Shown piece by piece: positions 21,481 through 33,786 of a DNA stretch of 64,000 nt. Origin of the DNA: Lenzites betulinus (lineage: Eukaryota; Basidiomycota; Agaricomycetes; Polyporales; Polyporaceae); contig JABYQU010000061.1 in the NCBI GenBank assembly GCA_022264855.1, positions 62,001-126,000 on the forward strand, written 5' to 3'. Numbering within the stretch: the first letter of the stretch is position 1; every line of letters starts with the position of its first letter. Under the pieces are notes generated by a model. That model saw only the letters and a program-made list of their open reading frames with translations, made no database searches and was not told where the DNA came from. The translations under genes were made by a program, and so were the position numbers.

Positions 21481-23725
21481 GAGCTCCATCCAGGGCTGCT
21501 CTGACTGAGCAGCGCCCGCGCCCGTCCGCTTAACGCGGAGCGACATTCGAGCAGTGGTGCCGATGCGAACGGCAAATCAATGACATTCAATTTGGATGCT
21601 GCCGGAGACACAGATAGACGTGCGCGTGGCTGCGACGGGCTGCATAGGTTGGTTCGGGGATGATTTACTGTGGAAGGCCACTGGCATGAGGACAAGCTGG
21701 GAGGTCCTGCTCTCTGGCGTACCTATGAAAATGGGCAACGTGCACGCCTGTGTCTCGGATGCACACCCGGGTGCAAATCCGGGTACAGAGGCGGTAGACT
21801 TCATACTTAGGCTAGACGGGCGCAGGGTGTCGGGCGCGGACCTGCGGGCGCGGGCTCAGGTCGGGCGCAGGCTCTTCGGCGGAGCGCGGACACGGCAGCG
21901 CAAGATGCCGGACAGATATCAGAGCTACTTGTCGATGTCCCTGGAAAGAAGGGAGCAATTAACTGACGCGACGGCGTATGCGCGAGTTGGCATGCCGGTA
22001 GGGATGCCAGTGCAAACAGCCACAACTGGGTGCAAGACGCCAACATGAGGCACTTTCGATAGGATGTTTTCGAGAGTGTGAAGGCTACTGCGGAGAGCTC
22101 GCCTTGAGGTTTGTTGCGAGTCACGGGAGGCGCACGATATATGCAGGACGCAGGGCAGTGGCTTCCCTGAGAGCGCTTGATAGGGTAGCAGTAACATAAT
22201 GTAGGCCACGTTGGGTCGGGATATTAAACCCAGAGACATGCTATTTCAGCCTCAGATACGACAGGAGGGATGTGATAAAAACACAGTACTCATCAGCCAA
22301 ATATCGGGATTGGGGCGCGTAGGAACGGTCGGAGAAGGCCTACGGGCGGGCCCATTGGCCGAGGTTCGCTGTGGGTACGTTGCGTGCAAGGTGACCCTAA
22401 GTCCTTAACCCTGAGAACAGTGCTCCTATCAGGGCGAATCTTGTCTTGTAAGGATCAATGTAGTTTGGTATGGGTATGAAGTGACCAACGAGCCAAGCAG
22501 GGCGCGACCGGCCGTATTCTGCTCCGGTCCCTCGGAGGCACTTCCTGCTCAAGTAGTCCCTACAAATGATCTGCATGAGTAGTCCATGTCAACGTATGAT
22601 GAATGATGAATGCGAGGCAATCTTTATTTTTACGGCACTTCTAAGCGCGGAAGCGCGGTAATCCATGTCGAGGTCCTACCATCTCCTCTCTTCTATCCTC
22701 GCAGTAGGTTGTGACGTCCAGTTTGGCAGGCATTCAAGGCAGTCGTTCCTTCTTGTGCTACAACCATATTGCGAAGCATGCTCGTACCGTGCCTTCCACC
22801 ATCTCAAACCCGTTCGTATGAAGCTCCCTCTTGATGGACGTATGCTGTATATTATTATAGAACATCAATTCTGCGGGACCGCTGAGCGAGGTATCGGATG
22901 ACGTACAGATTAAAGATTGTTGGGCATTGAGTTGGAGAGGCTATCACACCAGCCCCTGGCGCTCGGCGTGCAAAGATGTATGTCACCATTGCCACGTATG
23001 TTTTTTTTCTGGCGAAGCGTGTGTTGGGCGCGGTCCCTCGGCCCCTCGGAGAGCTCATCGTCGCGTATTGAGAAGCAAGCGAATACCGGATGCGCTATGG
23101 TAGGCTAGGTGACCTCTGGAAAAACGGAGAAACTTCAGCAATCACCGATGCCACGTATTTTTGTACATCGCAAGTTAGCCACTACTGAATGAGGCATTGA
23201 TCATGTGAGCACCGGGCCACATCGTTCTTGGCGTGTATATGGGCCTGTGCGCAAGAAAGGTCGATGTTTTATTCAACGTGCGATGTCAAGCAGGTGGAGG
23301 TTATGGACGAAGAGCGTCATGTTAGCGCCATGTGGCATTAAGATGCGATCAATAATAGACGCCTCGTATCGATCAGATCTGGTGCCCCACGTTGTCGAAG
23401 CCTCAGACTTGCATAACGCGCTTCTTAAGAATCCTGGACAAATTTAAGAGCTTGAAAACCTTTTATATGATTGGCGCTTTATTGTACGTCTATTGCTCCG
23501 GCAGATACTAGTGAAGATTCAATATTCAATATGATGCTCGACCCAGTATTCTATGATCATAAATGTCGCCGCGTAGATCTCTAGTCTCTAGTAAGAAATA
23601 TGTCGTATCCGCTGCCGGCGCCCATCGTTGGCAGCCAACCCATCACCCACCGCAACATGGATACCAGATCTAGACATATGATTCCACCTGGTGGAGTCAC
23701 TATGATCCCCTCACGAAGCAACGCA
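21481..23725. other. Intergenic, no gene supported
   Basis: Several frames of 100-150 codons occur near 21.4-22.2 kb on both strands, but they overlap one another and have no recognisable domain. Nothing else was identified up to the FAD monooxygenase gene. Confidence 0.4.
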
Positions 23726-25565
23726 CTAGCCCAGTCTGTCCGGGGGCTCATCCAGCATACGCAGCGCGCGCTGCAAATCCGCATCGACCGTCGTCTCCCA
23801 CGCCCACTCCCAGTTGCGCTGTATACGCTCACGGATCTGCGCGAGCTTCTCCGCGTCCGCGCCGTGCGTCCCCGCGGCGGCGGGGCCGTCGAACGCGAGC
23901 CCGGGGTAGTTGAGCGTGTAGAGCAGCCCGTTCTCGCGCGAGCTGGCTTGCACGCGCTGCGCGAACGGCCGGCGCACGGCGTCGTATGCGTGCAGCGCGC
24001 GGGGGAGCGTCTCGCGCGTCGTGCGCGGGTCGGTGAGGAGCCGTGCAAGCACGAACGCATCCTGGATCAATGGATCAGTGGTGAGGGTGGCAATGGATGG
24101 AAGTGGGACGCACTTCGATTGCTTGGCCAGCGCCAGCGCCTTGATAGGGCATCATCGCATGTGCCTGTATTGGCGACTTAAGCACCTATATAGGAAAGCA
24201 GGTATAGCTAACCGTACCGCGTCGCCCAAAAGTACTACCCTCCGCGAGGTAAACGAGGATAATGGCGTTGTGGTGTGTATCGCCCACCGACTCGCCTTAT
24301 CCACGCACTACACAACGCGCGGTTAAAGTCGCTCTGCAAGTTTTAGCAACGCGCGCTATACCTTGAATAACGCCTGCACCTCGGGCTCCCACTGGTCGAA
24401 ATCACCCAGGAGCTCCTCTTGTGCTACATCCTGCACCCACGGTCCGTCAAACGACGTGTCTTCGCGGTCGTATCGCGCGCGCATCGCCGCGAAGTTAATC
24501 AGCGTCCCGCGCGCTATGGGGTATACGGTTAGTTGCTGCACGGGCGGAAATAAGCGCGGATGAGCGGCCCGTATACGCTCGGTTCATGCGGAGACAGCGC
24601 GACTGACTGTATTATGCCCAAAGTACTGCACGAAAGAGGATGAGCGGCCTCATCCTGGGTAAACAACAAACTCGAGAATGTGCTCACAACCATGGGGTTC
24701 TCTAGTACTCGGTGGTTGGGAAGCAGAGAGCGCAGTCTGTTCGCGGGTATCGTGGAACGGTATGCGAGGGTCCCGCTCCATTTCGGATAGCCTGCATTTT
24801 GTAGCTTTTGTGCCTGTTCGTGCTGTCCTTTTGCTTTGGCGGCGGCCGCAAGCTCCTGGACGAGGACCCGTCGGGCGGCGGACTTGACGCCGTCCGCAGC
24901 TATGAGAAGGTCGTACACGGCCGAGGTGCCATCCTCAAACTGTATGGTGACCGCGGGATAGGATGGAGGGGTGGACTGCGTGTACGAGACAAGGCGTTTT
25001 CGGGTGAATGCTCGGCAGACAGCCCCCGAAACGTTGTTGAGCAGGACGCGCTGGAAGTCGGGTCGGTGGAAGGCGAGCATGCCTCCTTCGTCGGACGCGA
25101 ATAACTTAGTAGCAGCCTTCCGACAGTGAATCGCTTTGAGCACTCACCTGGTGTCGCGAGTGTATGGAAATTGACGCCCTCCGGCTGGTCGCCTTTGCGG
25201 AAGTGAAACGCGACCTCTGCAAAGCGCTTCAGCAAGACCGTGCACGCTCAGAATAAGCATAAACATACGAGGCTGGTCGTCTGGAGGTATGATGGCAATC
25301 TTGCCGAGCTCGCCGGCGAGGCCCAGTGCGCACAGAATCTTCCACGTCCGGGGCCAGACGCCAATGCCCGCCCCGACCTCTGCGAATTCGCTTGCAGCCT
25401 CGTAGATGTCGACGTCAATATTGTTGAAACGTGAGAGCGCAACAGCGCAGGTGAGGCCCCCGACGCCCCCACCGCTGAGGAGCAAGGGAGATTGGTGAGG
25501 ATGTGCCAAGCACAACGAGAGATGACGTCGTACCAGATGGCAACGCGGAATTTGGAGGGGGACAT
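23726..25565 (-). CDS. FAD-dependent monooxygenase, salicylate-hydroxylase-like
   Basis: A class A flavoprotein that would use FAD, NAD(P)H and O2 to hydroxylate or epoxidise a small molecule. Nine exons give 457 residues: 25565-25534, 25474-25269, 25216-25148, 25085-24688, 24625-24608, 24535-24362, 24307-24218, 24164-24114, 24061-23726. Motifs are the Rossmann GGGVGG near residues 12-17, the DG fingerprint LLIAADGVKSAARR, and the FAD-ribityl GDAAHAMMPYQGAGAGQAIEDA, the last split over three exons. Exon 5 is only 18 nt (YFGHNT) but restores the family pattern. No transmembrane helix or signal peptide is evident. It is the only oxidative enzyme seen near the synthases, so a role in terpene tailoring is possible but inferred from position alone. 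Confidence 0.88.
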
Positions 25566-28306
25566 GCTGTTATATCCGCTGGAGGGGGACGTAGATCAGG
25601 TACGAAGATGGAGAAGCACGGGCGGACAGAGGGGCCTATATATTGGGACAAAGCATGAGTGACACCCGGGGACAGTGGGGCGGTGGACGTACAGAAGCAA
25701 GAGACGATCAGCGTGGCCGCGTGTGGTGCCGCCGCGTGCGAGGAGGGGGGAAAGGCGGACAGCGGGGCGTGGTGGACGCGCGTGGAGAGATGCGGGCAGA
25801 AGAGGGAGTCGGGTCGGACGTGGAGGCGGACATGAAGTGCCACGAAAAACGCGGAAGAGCGAGATCTGAGGCAACATGAGCGGCCGTCGCACGAAAACGT
25901 CGGAGGACAGGAAGCGTGCTGCCTTTTCGCCCTCGCCGCAAGAGGCAGCCTGCGAGGCACACGGACTCTGATCCCGCCAGCTCGCCCCGTCCCCGCCCGC
26001 CGGGCCCTCTCCCCGCCCCCGCCACCCTGGGCCCGACGCGAACGCAGCGGCGGCCTCCGCCGACCGCGCCCATCTCCGCCCCATTGGCCCCCGTCCGCGC
26101 TCGACGCCGCCGACGTCGTCCTCCTCGTCCCCAACGACGCTAAAGCCCACGCCACCAGCCCAGCCCGGCGGTTCCGTCTAGGCGCCCGTCCGTTAGCGAT
26201 CGCGGGGTTGTATCGAGATTATCGTAGATCCTGCTCACGTTTTTCATTGTCCTCCAGACCTCTTTCCTACTTGTCTCCTCCTCGCCTCCACCGCATGCTG
26301 CTCGCAACACAAGTACTGGCATAATGACAGCTGGCATGACAGCGTGTAGCGCAAATCATCCCAAGAAACCACAGCGTTGTGGGCCTCGGCCGGCGCTCGC
26401 TCTCTCGCTCGGACGCTCGCCGCGTTCGACAGCCGTGGGTCCACTGTCGTAACAGTCTCGTATCGTTCTAGCTTCGCCGTGTCGTGAGTGCGCCTCACCC
26501 GGTCCGCCTTGCACTTCCTCGCCCTCTTCCTAAAGGGCCCGTCTGCACACTGTCCGAAGGGCATGTCTAAGAAGAGCCGCGCTTCCACAGTAGTGCGATT
26601 TGATCGCAACCCGTGCCACACGACACTCACAGCGGCAAAACCTTGCGCAGGGTCCGGTGCGTTCGGCATACAGACTCGCCCTTCGCGCAGAACATACGCT
26701 GTCCACGATGGGCTATCAATACAACCAGTCTTCCACGCCGACCTCTTGGCAAATCCCGTCTGCCTGCGATTCACAGCGACTGCCTTATATGGCACTGATA
26801 CCGGCCGTAAGTCTATGGCCACCGATGTCGCGTGTTGCGACTCTGCGGAGCGCACGGCTTTCCGTCGAAGCTGCCCGAGAAAGACCGACGAAACCACGCC
26901 CACATATCGTGGCATACATTCACATCCATGTCTTGCGCCCCGCTGCGCACCCGAAACAGACGGAACGGGCACTCCGTCACCTTCGAGCGCGCTAACTGCG
27001 GCGGCCTGCCATGCTACGCGGCACGCACCGCATCTCTCGGAACGCAGGCGCGCTCACCGTCTCTACCTCCACCATCATGCTCGTCGACCGGGTTTCGAGG
27101 TCGAAACATCACGACGCCCCCACCCGCCGCTCGAACGGCGGCGTCCTGCGCACCTGCGGCGCCATTAATACAACTGTCAGCGTACGTTTCGACGCGGCGC
27201 GCCGCCGAGCCTCCGTGACAGTGACTCGCAGCGCTTCCGCCAACCTCCAGGATAGAGTTGGTGAAGGGCCAGCTCATTTCCGCTCCGTCGCCATTGGCCC
27301 GCTTTCCACTGAGCAGGCTCAAGTACGGCAGGGGCGCTTCGTGCGCCCAGCCCGCCGTCGCATGATGCGACGCCGCCCGGTCCCGCGCCGCCTCGTATCA
27401 TTATGCATAAGCTGGCGGACGGCTCATGCCCGCCGTCTGTCCTGCTTACCTGCGCGTACCCTCCGCCGTAGTAATCCACCCGCACGAACCATGTTGGAAT
27501 GCCCAACTTGTTGACGTGTACATTAGTCACCGCAAATCTACGCACCCCCGAGGGGTTCCTGATCTCCCACTGCCCATGTGTGCCCATGACACACTGCCGG
27601 GCAGCCGCGAACGCCAGGTCGCGAAAGAACGCGCGAAGGAAGCCCGGGAAGCGGCCCTTAGTACCCCCGCGCCCCCGCGAAGCGAGCCCGTCCGCGAAAA
27701 TCGGCGTCGCACATGGCAGGCGGGGGCGCAGCCGGGGCACGCGTACGGGCTCGAGGCACGCGGGTGGGGGTGCTGGAACGCGCCGAGCCGTGCGCGTGGT
27801 GTGCAGGGAAGGGGAACGTCGCAGTCACGATACGCTTCATTGGCGGCTGACATCGCGCTCTTGGGGAGGGCATGTGGTAAGTAAGACGAGAGTATGGCAT
27901 GCGGGGCTCTGTCGTAAATCCGGCTTCTGGTCGGTCGTGTTCTCGTAGGGGAAACGGAAAGCATAACATAAAGCACAGTCCAGCAGGAGCTTGTACAATG
28001 TATGGATGATACCGTATCGCCGCCGCGACACAACAGGCAATTCTGGCTAATACCCCGGGCTCCGCACGATGCGATCTCCCCGGCGCGCGTGCTTGGCTGC
28101 ACTATACCGCGCCCTTAGACCCAGTGCTGATGCACTTGAATAGAGTTGTTGAGCTCGGGCGTGCGTGCCCGATCCGTGCGCCGAGAGGCACGGTGAATCG
28201 TCCTGAATCAGATCTGCGACGCGCCCTGTGGGCCGTCGCACAGCGCACGCTACGCTCGCGGGATCTGGAGGCCCGCAGGGCGCGCACGCGCGATCCCATC
28301 GATCCG

Positions 28307-28404
28307 CTGGAATCGGGCGGGTGTTGCCCGAGCGAAGAGGAGTCCCGGCGGGAGCCTGGAATCGGGCGGGTGTTGCCCGAGCGAAGAGGAGTCCCGGCGA
28401 GAGC
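28307..28404 (+). repeat. 49-bp tandem duplication, two copies
   Basis: Two head-to-tail copies begin with ctggaatcgggcgggtgttg and end with cccggcg(g/a)gagc. They differ at a single base, so the duplication is recent or constrained. Confidence 0.9.
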
Positions 28405-30934
28405 GTACAAAAGGGCAGCTTGGCTCGCTGGCGGCTGGGGTGACCGTGGACGGGGTGCGGTTCGGGGGGACGTAAGTACGGCTGCACCCGGGAGGTCGAT
28501 GGACGGCCTTCGTAGGGAAATACGGTCGGCTGAGCGTCGGACGCTGGGATCTTGGGGCTGGGGATACGAGAGGCGGGGGCGAGGGACGTCCGTCGTCCGT
28601 AAAAGCGAGGGTCGTTTCCAGACGTACTCGCCAGGCCGCGCGGGTCGTCTAGGGTGTCTAGCGAGGCCTGTGCGTGGCTACCCTCGCTCGACATCCTAGA
28701 CGTAACACTGTCCCGGCCGTCCACCAGAATGCCGTTCTGCGCATTCAGAGAACCACATGGGCCCCGGGGCAAGGCTCGTAAGGGGGTTGGCTTACGCTAC
28801 GGCGGAAGATGGCGTGCACTCCAGGAAGAGCAAGACGTCAAGCGGGCGCGCCGTGAGACCAGCCCTGACAATGCAGTGACGAACGCGGTCGCTTCGAAGA
28901 GGTCGGGTGAGGGCATGAGGGCATGGAGCTCGCGCGGAACCCGGGGAGAGTTCCCGTAGAGATGCCTGGCGAGCCGCCGGGGCATGGGTCGTGCCTTTCT
29001 GGAAATGGAAGTCAGCTCAGAGCTCAGAGGGTGACAGCGGGCGGGCGTGCTCTTTCCCTCCTGCTATCACGTCTGGGCACCGGGCACCACCTTCGGACCG
29101 TGTACTGTGGTGCTGGGACGTCTTTCTTGGGTGTAACGGGGTCTTCCGCTGTCTTTCCTTCCGGGGTTTCGAGGCGTGGTCGCTCTGCTAGGTAATCTTG
29201 CACCTCCGGGATGGGCTTGCTTTCTCCGAATTTCAACGTGACACTGCCTGGGCGCGGAACCTTTGCTCATGGTGACAATGTCATCATGCCCTCTCGGAGG
29301 CCCTGGGGCATCACACGAGGACACGCAACGGGGTATGGTAGAGGGTCGCCGCGCGTTTCGGCCTCGTTGTGCTTTGACGATCGTTAATTCCCGGGGATAC
29401 CTTACCCTCCGCGCTACCCGTACGAAATGAACGATCAGGTCGACCGCATGACCGTGTATGACCGTCGCTCGGTGTTTGTCAGACCAGGACTGATGAGGAA
29501 GGGATGACTCACCGCTAGAGCTCGGGAAGGATATAAGGACGGCCACTGACGGTGAGTGCTCTTCAGTTCCTCCCCTCCCAGCCTCCACTGCAACCTCTGG
29601 CACGTACGCGGCTTCTAGCGCTCCCTCGTCGCCACAGGTTACCTGCTACGTCTGCCATCATGATAGGTGCCGTTCCACCTGCATTCTTTAGCCATTACAA
29701 GAGTTTCGCGTGCAAGGCGAGGCGAAGTCCTACTCCCTCCATACACGGCTTCTCAGGCCTACGTCTCCCCTAGTCAGGCTGGCACATACTGTCCAAGACA
29801 GCGTTTACATCACTCCCTGGTGTTAAGGGTGAGTCCCCCCAGGCATTGATGTCCGTGTAGTATGAGGCGACCAGCGGCGACCATATTCTGCGCAAGAAAT
29901 AGCACCGGGGTGTGCCGTTTCTTGCGGGAATGTGCGCGCCGCTGGATACCCGCCTCTGCCGCTCTGGAGACCCACGTCGTTACTTACCAGCAGTCAGCCG
30001 TCGCCAGGGCGCACCGCCCGTTGGCCTAGATCCGTATTGCGACGTCTCGGCAACGTCGAACGTCGGGTGCGCGGCGGTACTGTTCGCGTACTTGCTAGTC
30101 GCGATTGCAGCCAGGCGGGCAGCGGCTACACAAGGCTCTGCTCGCTGACCATCGTTATTAGCAAGCTCTAGGCCCCCGCCAAGACGTTCTCTTCGCTGCC
30201 CCTGTCACTTCGGCGGGCTCACTCTTGGTAGTTGCAACGATCGAGCCACTATATGCGTGTCGATCAGTGCCACCGACTGCAGTTTGGGACGTACACGCTC
30301 CCTTGCCAGTCATTTGACGATTGCCATGACACTTTCCTGCGCTACAAGGGGGGGAGTGCATTTCAGCTATGTCTGGAACGAAGCTGGAGGCGTACTTGGG
30401 CAGGTGAGGCGGGCGTATATATTCGTACCTTCCAGCATCTGCGGTGGCTCGGACTCCTCGGAGCATAAGATGCGAGACGCTCAAGGCGCTTCTGAAACCC
30501 TAACCACACCACGACTCTCGTTGATGCCGGTGACTTTGTGGCGTTGACAATAATGACAGCGGCGGCTCAGGCTGACGTAGGGTAACTACAGTGATTCTGT
30601 TCCAGCTAATTAGCCAAGGGCTAATTAACAGCCGTAATTCACGGTCAATGACATCTAAATTAAACATGAGCCCGAGACCCCTGTATCCTCTGAGTATTCC
30701 ACCTCTAGGAAGCGAACCAGGATTGATCACGCTTCTGAGGAATTTAAAAGGCTTTCGTATCATTAACAGCCGTCCCCGATGGGGCGAGTTTCGCAAATTC
30801 TGTGTAATGGCTTATCCGCGACAACTTCGAACTACTCCCATAACGGTGACCGGCTCTTAGCGCCCAATACAAGCGCCCAACCTGCAACTACGCTTCTGCA
30901 GCTGCGTCGAGCTTCTGTCGAAATTGCTGCTATT

Positions 30935-31309
30935 AGGGTTTATTTGCAGCGGGGGTGCGCCCGTTGGAGTAGTTCAATTTGTAAGCTGGAGTAATGCAAG
31001 ATCTGGCGTCTATATATCTGCGAGCGCCAAAAACAGTGCGCCGTCGTCTTCGCCGTTTTCCAGCACCGTGCACTCCTGAAACATTATTCTAGCTCTCACT
31101 CCTTACCTTGATGCACCCGCAGATGCTCTGAAGTACGTTCGGAAATTTTAGCCTCTTGCATATCGCGCCGGCCTAGCAAGTACCAAGCTTACCCCGCTCA
31201 CATACATGAAGCGCTGGTGGTGCACGCACGCGCAGTGCACGCGCATGCGCCATCCAATGCAAAACCGAGCTCCACTCAATCTAATCGAAACGCGTTGCAA
31301 ATAAACCCT
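30935..31309 (+). mobile_element. Candidate MITE, 375 bp, with 17-bp terminal inverted repeats
   Basis: The left end AGGGTTTATTTGCAGCG and the complement of the right end AGGGTTTATTTGCAACG match at 16 of 17 positions. Both ends are flanked by ATT, a possible 3-bp target duplication. No transposase frame fits inside, so it would be non-autonomous. The superfamily is not assignable from the ends. Confidence 0.5.
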
Positions 31310-31492
31310 ATTGGAGATAAGAATGCTTTTCATGCCACCTCGGCCGTACAGACGCAGAATGAATGTAGAGTAATCCAAGCAGAATGAGCGTAAGCGCCCA
31401 AAGACGATGAATCGCGGGCGTTTACACCGGGAAATTATACGTCCTCAGACTCGGAAGGTACAGCGAGAATGACCAGTCAATTAGCAGTGAAT

Positions 31493-31609
31493 TCCTTACT
31501 CGTCAGAGCAAGGCTCTCCTCCCTCGAGCTCACATGCACAGGCTGAGGAGGAGATTCTTGCGCTACGTCATCCCTTATGTAACAAAATCTTAACCTTGGA
31601 AGCTTGAAG
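31493..31609 (+). repeat. Dispersed repeat, inverted copy at 36661-36766
   Basis: This stretch matches the complement of 36661-36766 over its whole length. Shared blocks include gcgctacgtcatcccttatg and taacaaaa, and accttggaagcttgaag. The two copies flank the three-gene block at 31.85-36.0 kb in opposite orientation. Confidence 0.75.
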
Positions 31610-31852
31610 ACGCTGACGTCGAGTTTCGCATACAGGTAACTTACTAGAGAGTAACTATAGTATACACTTCCATGTTCTCATGTTTATCATGACGCTAGCG
31701 AATAACAAGCGTGCTGGGGCGCAATATTCAATCGTGGCGGACATGTATGTATTGACACTGCTATAAGTCGTCGCGGTACTGCTACATTACAAACGTTAAA
31801 AAGTCCGGTGAGTTCGTATGATAAACTGGCGTTCGATATCTCCATACAGCGC

Positions 31853-32377
31853 CTAGATTTGGCGGGTGTGTGCAGGGGGAGGGGCACCGGGAGGCTGACG
31901 CTTAAAGTCAGCATCAAATACAAGTGTTAGCCGAAGACGAAAACATACCGCCATGAATCCACCGGGCTGGGGGGCGCCGCCATAGCCTGGTTGCCCGCCC
32001 GCGTTCCAGCCGCCTTGTGGGGCCCCATTGCCATAGCCAGCCTCTTGGACAGCGGGACCATTTCCTCTTCCGCCGAAGCCGAAACGACTCCTGCCCGGGC
32101 CTCCGAAGCCGCCTGTTGCTCCTGTATTCCCAGCTCGGCGGCGGCGGAACGCAAGGCAACAACAGAGGAGGATGAGGAAAAGGACCACTACGCAACCTAT
32201 GATACCGAGGAATTACGTTAGATTACAGTCGGCAAAGGTAGTGGGACGTTTCGCACCAACGACGATGCCTGCGATGGCCCCGCCAGCGATACGCGCTGCG
32301 CGGCTTCTTCCAGTTGTTCGAGCCGCCGCAGACAGGGCGAACGAAAGAGCAATGAGAGACAATTGGCGGGTGGACAT
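31853..32377 (-). CDS. Small secreted-pathway membrane protein with Gly-rich tail
   Basis: Three exons (32377-32257, 32196-31949, 31900-31853) give 138 residues. An N-terminal signal-like segment (LSLIALSFALSAAA) is followed by a Gly/Ala region. A single transmembrane helix spans the first intron (AGIVVGCVVVLFLILLCCCLAF) and is stopped by a run of Arg. The tail is rich in Gly, Asn, Gln and Pro and ends in PPGAPPPAHTRQI. The layout suggests a type I membrane protein with a low-complexity cytosolic tail. No function is known to me. The divergent neighbour at 32763 has the same design, so the pair are probably old paralogues. Confidence 0.75.
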
Positions 32378-32762
32378 GCTCGTTCGTGTGGTGAGGAGGA
32401 CGTGGGTGGAGAGAAGGTGAAGTGCCCGCCGCTCCTCCCAAGTTTTTATGTGTCCGCGATGGTATTCGGAGCGCGTCTCGCAGTACTCCTGCAAATGACG
32501 ATGGCAGTACGCATGGCTCTGGAGGGAAGGAGCAGCGCTTAGCCCTTGCGCTCACTAGGAGGCCGCATTAGTGACGTCATGCAGTGACGGCGGGATGGCA
32601 CGTGCGCTCGTGCGGTGGAATGCGGAGACAGCAAGGACTGGACTCTCTCCGTCCCGCTCTCGGCGCCGGCGTTCTGTCAGCTCTACTAAAGTATGGCCAG
32701 CCGCGGCGGAATGAGATGTGTCGCCATCGCTTTCCTTCCTGCTACCACGTCCACGACCCATC
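32378..32762. promoter_or_regulatory. Shared intergenic region of the divergent membrane-protein pair
   Basis: Only 385 bp separate the two divergent start codons, so the pair probably shares a bidirectional promoter. No clear TATA box or known operator was recognised. Confidence 0.45.
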
Positions 32763-33474
32763 ATGACTTCCCACCAAACCACACGACACCCGCTCGTCGC
32801 ACCTCTGCGGCTCTTCTTACTCCTATCCCTGCCTGTGCATGCCGCCGCGCAGTACGACTATTATGACGGAGGAACTCCTAGCCGGGTCGTAGCAGGAATC
32901 GTCGTCGGTATGTTCTATCCGAGATCTCAGTCTTCCACAAGTACTCACTCACAATCTAATAGCGATCTGCATCGCTGTTATATTCCTCATCTTCACTAGC
33001 ATCTTCATCCGTCGCCGTAGACGGGGAGTTGCTGTGCTGCCATGGAACAACGCAGTCCCCCTGAGTTCGCACAACCAGAACCAGGGCCCGTACACGACGT
33101 ATCCTGCGATGAATTATCAGTCGTCCTGGGGGCCTGGACAGGGTGGATATCAGCCTCCGTATGGCCCGCCTCCGGCTGCCGACCCTATGCCGCCTCCGCC
33201 GTACCCCGGGAAGCCGCCTGCGTATGAGGGCGAGGAGAACAGTGGCTATGGCCACCCACAGTCTCCGGCGCCCGAAGTTTCAGTGGCACCACCGCAGCCA
33301 GGAGGATTTGTTGCACCGCACACTCCCAACACCCCTCCGGTAGCGCATGTAAACAGCAACGTGAGTATATCTACTCCCCGGTCGTGATCAAAATTGCTTA
33401 CTCGTCCTCGGACCAAAGCCTCATTCTCCTTGGTTCACGAACAGAACGTCGTCGTGATCGGATCCGTCTCGTAA
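32763..33474 (+). CDS. Small membrane protein with Pro/Gly-rich tail, divergent partner
   Basis: Three exons (32763-32907, 32963-33360, 33445-33474) give 190 residues. A signal peptide (LRLFLLLSLPVHAAAQ) is followed by a Tyr/Asp-rich stub. A transmembrane helix spans the first intron (VVAGIVVAICIAVIFLIF) and ends at RRRRR. The cytosolic tail is rich in Pro, Gly and Tyr and contains PPPPYPGKPPAYE-type motifs that could bind WW or SH3 domains. If the last intron is retained, translation continues to a stop at 33387 with a different C-terminus. Intron position inside the helix is the same as in the divergent neighbour, supporting common origin. Function unknown. Confidence 0.75.
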
Positions 33475-33786
33475 CGCGCCATGTAGCCATATCCCCGCTT
33501 CCTTGTACTGTACGTGCTGTTACCTATACTGTATACTCTATCATCATATCCCTGGACGCTCTCCCAACCTCGGGATTATCATCTGTGATCTCTCTCTCTC
33601 TCTGTGATGTCTCAAGCGGGTGACTACTTCACGTGAAGAGTAAGAGCAACACTTGCGCGGGCGGGACCGGGAACCGAGCACGACGGAGCAACTACTCCCA
33701 ACGTTGTGATGTTGGTCCCCCCCGGTTCCTTGTCTCGTACACCCATCTCTCACCTACTTCGTCTGTTTTATTCTCGCTCAGCCATA
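33475..33786. other. Intergenic, likely promoter of the next gene
   Basis: About 310 bp with a short (CT)n run near 33,590 and no frame of note. Confidence 0.4.

Larger units (their letters stand above)
25566..31492. other. GC-rich, gene-poor stretch with possible exon remnants
   Basis: No complete gene could be supported. Two minus-strand pieces look protein-like. One, near 27,480-27,640, includes RQCVMGTHGQWEIRN and IPTWFVRVDYYGGG and ends at a GTAAGC donor. The other, near 29,100-29,236, includes PIPEVQDYLAERPRL. Neither could be extended into a family that I recognise. Overlapping frames of 100-250 codons at 25.4-28.8 kb are expected from the high GC content. Confidence 0.35.

Noticed and set aside
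26244..27168. Overlapping 226-242 codon frames on both strands
   Set aside because: They overlap in antisense, have no recognisable motif and lie in GC-rich sequence. Neither could be preferred.
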